From: Pseudomonas taiwanensis DSM 21245
GTDB taxonomy: Bacteria; Pseudomonadota; Gammaproteobacteria; Pseudomonadales; Pseudomonadaceae
Length of the DNA: 58,340 nt
NCBI RefSeq assembly: GCF_000425785.1
Contig: NZ_AUEC01000035.1
Span: 1-58,340, forward strand
Direction of reading: 5' to 3'
In this document: positions 55,660 through 58,340 of the stretch, piece after piece
How the letters are laid out: every line of letters begins with the position of its first letter
Position numbering within the stretch: position 1 is the first letter of the stretch
The notes under the pieces: model-generated
The model's input: only the letters and a program-made list of their open reading frames with translations
The model's database searches: none
Told to the model about the DNA's origin: nothing
Position numbers and translations under genes: made by a program

Positions 55660-57006
55660 TTACAAGAACCAGCGATATTCGCGAGCACTGATGTCATTGA
55701 GAAAATCCAGTTGCTCCTGGTATTTGTTTTCGCAGTAGACCATCACGAACTCACTGCCTAGCCCCTCGTTGACCACCGGATGGTGGCGCATGGCGGCTAT
55801 TGCGCTCAGGGCATCCTTGGGAAAGTCGATACCGCTCTTGCGGTTGTCGTTCAGTGGCGCAATGGGTTCGATGCCGCGATCCAGGCCATGCTCCATCCCA
55901 GTCAGGATGGCCGCCAGCACCAGGTACGGATTGGCATCGGCGCCGGCGAGCCGGTGTTCGATACGCACGTTGCGCGAGTCGGACTCGGGAATGCGAATGC
56001 AGGCGTCGCGGTCTTCGAAGCCCCAGCTCGCAACGCTGGCAGCGTTGACCATGGCCCCGTAGCGGCGGTAGGCATTATGGTTGGGTGCGAAGATCGGCAT
56101 GCAATGGGGAAGCAGCTCCAGGCACCCGGCCACCGCATGGCGCAAGTTGCGCTGTTCGCGACCGGCGAGGATGTTGTTGCCAGCGTCGTCGTACAGACTC
56201 ACATGCACATGCATCCCGCTGCCCGGGGCGTCCAGGTATGGCTTGCTCATGAAGCTTGCACGATAGCCATGCTTCATCGCGACACCGCGAGTGCTGCGGC
56301 AGAACAGCGCCGACCAGTCCGCCGCGCTCAGCGCATCGTCGCTGTGGGAGAAGTTGATTTCGAACTGGCCAGGGCCAAGCTCCGCCGTGATGACGTTTGC
56401 CGGCACGCCCTGCTCGTTAGCGACATCGACCATCTCATGCAGTACGGACGAAAATCGCGACAACCGTTCGATATGCATGTTCGGCTGATCATCTTCATCG
56501 TCAGTCGCGGTATCGCGCGGGAACCGCGGCAGGCCGTCCTTGAGCTTGCGATCGAACAGGTAGAACTCAAGCTCGAAGGCCACGACCGGGCGGATGCCGC
56601 GCTTGGCAAGACGTTCGACCACACGGGCCAGCACTTCACGGGGCTCGAACTCGATAGGATTTGCAGTGCCGTCCGAAGTCATCAGCATCTGTGCGATCAC
56701 TTCCTTTTCCCAGCGCACCGGTCTCAACGTCCCAGGCACCAGGCGCCGTGCTGCATCCGGGTCTCCATCGGCAAAGCAGTAGTCTCCAATCGGGTAGAGG
56801 CCACCCTGGGTGCCCAGCAGTACACAATTCTGCGGCACCTTCAGCGGGGCGCCGGCTGCGACTTTCTCGAGCATGTCCATTGGGTATCGCTTGCCATAAA
56901 AGTGCCCGGGAATATCCAGTGCAATCAGGTCGACATACCGTACTTCTGGGTGTTCCGCTCGGAACGAGCGCACTTCAGTCAACAGATCCGGAAAGATGAG
57001 ACTCAT
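55660..57006 (-). CDS. spuI: Gamma-glutamylpolyamine synthetase (glutamine synthetase family)
   Basis: A 448-residue glutamine-synthetase-fold ligase. The ATP/metal landmarks VAFELEFYLFD, GPGQFEINFSHSDDA, the glutamate-binding SGMHVHVSLYD and the RIEHRLAGADANPYLVLAAIL segment are present, while the adenylylation tyrosine region of GlnA is absent. Such proteins (PuuA/SpuI) glutamylate putrescine or spermidine at the expense of ATP, the entry step of the pathway. It follows the outer XRE-cupin regulator gene by 27 bp, so it is probably transcribed with it. Confidence 0.9.
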   Translation of the reverse strand: MSLIFPDLLTEVRSFRAEHPEVRYVDLIALDIPGHFYGKRYPMDMLEKVAAGAPLKVPQNCVLLGTQGGLYPIGDYCFADGDPDAARRLVPGTLRPVRWEKEVIAQMLMTSDGTANPIEFEPREVLARVVERLAKRGIRPVVAFELEFYLFDRKLKDGLPRFPRDTATDDEDDQPNMHIERLSRFSSVLHEMVDVANEQGVPANVITAELGPGQFEINFSHSDDALSAADWSALFCRSTRGVAMKHGYRASFMSKPYLDAPGSGMHVHVSLYDDAGNNILAGREQRNLRHAVAGCLELLPHCMPIFAPNHNAYRRYGAMVNAASVASWGFEDRDACIRIPESDSRNVRIEHRLAGADANPYLVLAAILTGMEHGLDRGIEPIAPLNDNRKSGIDFPKDALSAIAAMRHHPVVNEGLGSEFVMVYCENKYQEQLDFLNDISAREYRWFL

Positions 57007-57033
57007 CTTCTTATCCTTGTGATGTGAACGAAT

Positions 57034-57588
57034 TCAATTGAATACCCAAAGCACGCGGGTGGGCTTGTCCGTCAGATTGGCGTAACGCAAGTGCGCGTGG
57101 GGTTGCAGCTGGAAGCTGTCGTTTGCCTGGAGTGTCACGGCGTCGCTGTCGTCCAACCACACCGTCAGGTCCCCCTCGAGCACGAAGCAGCCCTGTTCCG
57201 AACGGTCGCTCAGGTACTGCTCGCCACTGGTCGCACCCGGCTCGAGAAGGCTGTCGAGCATGGAGAAGGCGCCAGCGATAGTGGGCGAAGCGAGCACATC
57301 GGTAATGCCCGAGCCGAAGTACAACGTGCGTCGCTCATGAGGGCGAGTCACCCAACTGACGGCGCGAGGCTTGCTCAGGTTATAGAAGTATGCGGTGGAA
57401 ACGCCGAGCGCTTCGCTGATTGCGGTAAGGTCCGCCACGGTGGGACGGGTAGCACCCTGCTCGACCTGGGAAAGGTAGCCCACCGAACGATCAGCGCGCT
57501 CAGCCAGTTCGCTCAACGACAGGTTCTTGAATTTGCGCAGGTCGTGAATAAGGATCGCCAGGGCCTCAACCTCTTCGTGCATCTTCAT
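57034..57588 (-). CDS. XRE-cupin regulator (PuuR-like), outer copy
   Basis: A 184-residue paralogue of the regulator at 52566, with the same helix-turn-helix plus cupin layout (LRKFKNLSLSELAERADRSVGYLSQVEQG; tail YANLTDKPTRVLWVFN). The genes are similar at the nucleotide level as well, most visibly in the last 90 bp. It heads a leftward unit with spuI and the downstream polyamine genes. Upstream is an AT-rich nested palindrome (57603-57652) that is a good candidate for its own operator. Probably a polyamine-responsive repressor. Confidence 0.9.
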   Translation of the reverse strand: MKMHEEVEALAILIHDLRKFKNLSLSELAERADRSVGYLSQVEQGATRPTVADLTAISEALGVSTAYFYNLSKPRAVSWVTRPHERRTLYFGSGITDVLASPTIAGAFSMLDSLLEPGATSGEQYLSDRSEQGCFVLEGDLTVWLDDSDAVTLQANDSFQLQPHAHLRYANLTDKPTRVLWVFN

Positions 57589-57602
57589 CGCTTAGAACCA
57601 CC

Positions 57603-57652
57603 GTGAATTTTTTAGACTTATTTTTCATGAAAAAATACATGAAAAAATTCAC
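57603..57652. promoter_or_regulatory. AT-rich nested palindrome, candidate operator of the polyamine unit
   Basis: An outer perfect inverted repeat, GTGAATTTTTT (57603-57613) and AAAAAATTCAC (57642-57652), encloses the perfect palindrome TTTTTCATGAAAAA (57621-57634). CATGAAAAAAT occurs twice as a direct repeat with 12-bp period (57626-57636, 57638-57648). It begins 15 bp upstream of the regulator start. Confidence 0.65.
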
Positions 57653-58024
57653 GAGTCAAGCGACGTGTCATTTTCTGGCCAAGGGCAAGCCCACTCCAAT
57701 CCTGTAGGAGCCGGCTTGCCGGCAAGAAGCCCGACACTGATGCGCAGTGCAACCTTTGCCGCAAAGCTCAACAGGCATCGCAGAGAGAATGCCGAGCAAG
57801 TGCGACGTTTAGCCCTTCCACCCGCTGTAGTCCCAATCCTACGAGTCGTGTCGACCCGCGTCTGACATACCTGGGAATCCCTTTCCCGTAGTGTTTCCAG
57901 TAATTGCCACGGCGCAGGCTTCGCGCCTAACCAGCCCATTTCCCGGACTTCGGTTCCGTTCCCTGCCGTGTTCGCGCGACGGACAGCAGTCGTTTTCGCT
58001 ACGTTTTCCCAAAGGAGGACAGGG
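57653..58024. other. 372-bp intergenic region before the vgrG remnant
   Basis: No gene is supported. The left part holds a BIME (separate entry); the rest, to the AAAGGAGG ribosome site at 58012-58019, is presumably the promoter and leader of the vgrG-type unit. Frames crossing it translate the REP into the familiar LLAGKPAPTG and are not genes. Confidence 0.5.
57682..57724. repeat. BIME: two inverted REP units
   Basis: AAGGGCAAGCCCACTCC and GTAGGAGCCGGCTTGCCGGC are inverted relatives of one another (GGCAAGCCnnCTCC against GGAGCCGGCTTGCC), separated by a few bases. The second forms a GCCGGC-TT-GCCGGC hairpin. This is the common Pseudomonas REP pair. Confidence 0.75.
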
Positions 58025-58297
58025 ATGTTTGCCGCCGCGAACCAGACCCATTTCAGCTTGCACATCGACGGCCTGGAGCACGATTTCCAGGTCCTCGCCT
58101 TCGACGGCACGGAAGCCATCAGCCAACCCTACGCCATCGACCTCGAGCTGGTCGGCGAGCGCCCCTCGCTGGACCTGGAACGCCTGCTGCACAAACCCGC
58201 CTTCCTCCAGCTCGACGACAGCGGCCGTGGCCTGCACGGCCTGAGCCCTCCCGCCAACCCGGCCAAGCGCCCGCTGGGCAGTGAGGTGCTGGCATGA
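58025..58297 (+). pseudogene. Truncated VgrG (TssI) N-terminal remnant
   Basis: A 90-residue frame with an excellent ribosome site (AAAGGAGGACAGGG). Residues 1-73 (MFAAANQTHFSLHIDGLEHD..., ending GRGLHG) are the start of a VgrG, the spike protein of type VI secretion systems. A functional VgrG is 600 or more residues; here the homology stops and a proline-rich tail, LSPPANPAKRPLGSEVLA, follows at once, as if the middle of the gene had been deleted and the tail joined in frame. It overlaps the next gene by 4 bp (ATGA), the usual vgrG-cargo arrangement. Calling it a deletion remnant is inference; a stable small protein is also possible. Confidence 0.7.
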
Positions 58298-58340
58298 GTG
58301 GCGAAACCAAGCAACGCGAAGCGCAAGTCGCGGTCGCCCC
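58294..58340 (+). CDS. Start of a gene after the vgrG remnant (partial, runs off the right edge)
   Basis: Only 15 complete codons are inside the window (MSGETKQREAQVAVA). The ATG overlaps the stop of the vgrG remnant by 4 bp. By position it is a candidate T6SS adaptor, PAAR or effector gene, but the visible residues do not show a family. Confidence 0.5.
   Translation, partial: MSGETKQREAQVAVA

Noticed and set aside
57649..58119. 156-codon minus-strand frame across the BIME and vgrG start
   Set aside because: Contains LLAGKPAPTG, the usual translation of a REP element, and overlaps the vgrG start; not a gene.
1..58340. CRISPR array, tRNA genes, insertion sequences, phage integrase or att sites
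   Set aside because: No regularly spaced repeats, no tRNA-like T-loop sequence, no transposase or integrase motifs, and no flanking target duplications were seen. The only dispersed repeats are REP-like.

Overview
The window is a piece of a GC-rich fluorescent Pseudomonas chromosome, most like the P. putida group. The basis is gene content and protein character: a fused MrpAB antiporter operon, an LdcA-type lysine decarboxylase beside dnaQ-rnhA-gloB-mltD, a tandem-yejA peptide transporter, a phnWX pair, a spu-type polyamine cluster, and REP/BIME repeats reading 'GGAGCCGGCTTGCCGGC'. No tRNA, rRNA body, CRISPR, insertion sequence or integrase is visible. Coding density is high and most of the content is ordinary chromosome.

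Layout. 1-150: strong promoter of a stable-RNA (probably rRNA) operon reading leftward out of the window. 0.2-9.7 kb: metabolic and regulatory genes: an RhtA-like exporter, a small lipoprotein, aminopeptidase P, DUF3182 plus an alpha/beta hydrolase, SoxR with its box facing an ABM-type monooxygenase, a GlxA-type regulator with an isochorismatase-like hydrolase, and an XRE-cupin regulator divergent from a second EamA exporter. 9.85-15.9 kb: six-gene Mrp/Sha cation/proton antiporter operon (AB, C, D, E, F, G). 15.9-17.8 kb: small hypothetical proteins and a cysteine-poor DksA paralogue. 18.0-23.6 kb: leftward beta-oxidation operon (fadDx, SDR dehydrogenase, thiolase, acyl-CoA dehydrogenase, enoyl-CoA hydratase).

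23.7-32.9 kb: two giant tandem paralogues of about 1500 residues. Each has an N-terminal dermonecrotic-toxin-like region with a hydrophobic hairpin, then leucine-rich repeats, then a NEL-type (IpaH/SspH-like) E3 ubiquitin ligase region. The downstream copy keeps a Cys-x-Asp catalytic motif. The upstream copy has Val/Asn there and no cysteine anywhere after its repeats. This is the most interesting region of the window.

33.0-37.0 kb: AraC and LysR regulators overlapping by 4 bp and divergent from phnW-phnX (2-aminoethylphosphonate breakdown). 37.1-43.3 kb: FMN reductase, a small protein, ldcA, dnaQ, rnhA, a methyltransferase and gloB. 43.4-52.4 kb: mltD, then yejA1-yejA2-yejB-yejE-yejF. 52.6-57.6 kb: polyamine catabolism genes (aminotransferase, gamma-glutamyl-GABA hydrolase, gamma-glutamylpolyamine synthetase) bracketed by two closely related XRE-cupin regulators; the outer one has an AT-rich nested palindrome upstream. 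58.0 kb to the end: a 90-residue VgrG N-terminal remnant and the start of a following gene, the edge of a type VI secretion effector locus.

Regulatory reading. An 18-bp palindrome, TGnGCAnTATAnTGCnCA, occurs once before the RhtA-like gene and twice between the XRE-cupin regulator and its divergent EamA gene. This suggests that one regulator controls two exporters about 8.4 kb apart. Protein families are assigned by eye from residues and motifs; no database search was possible.
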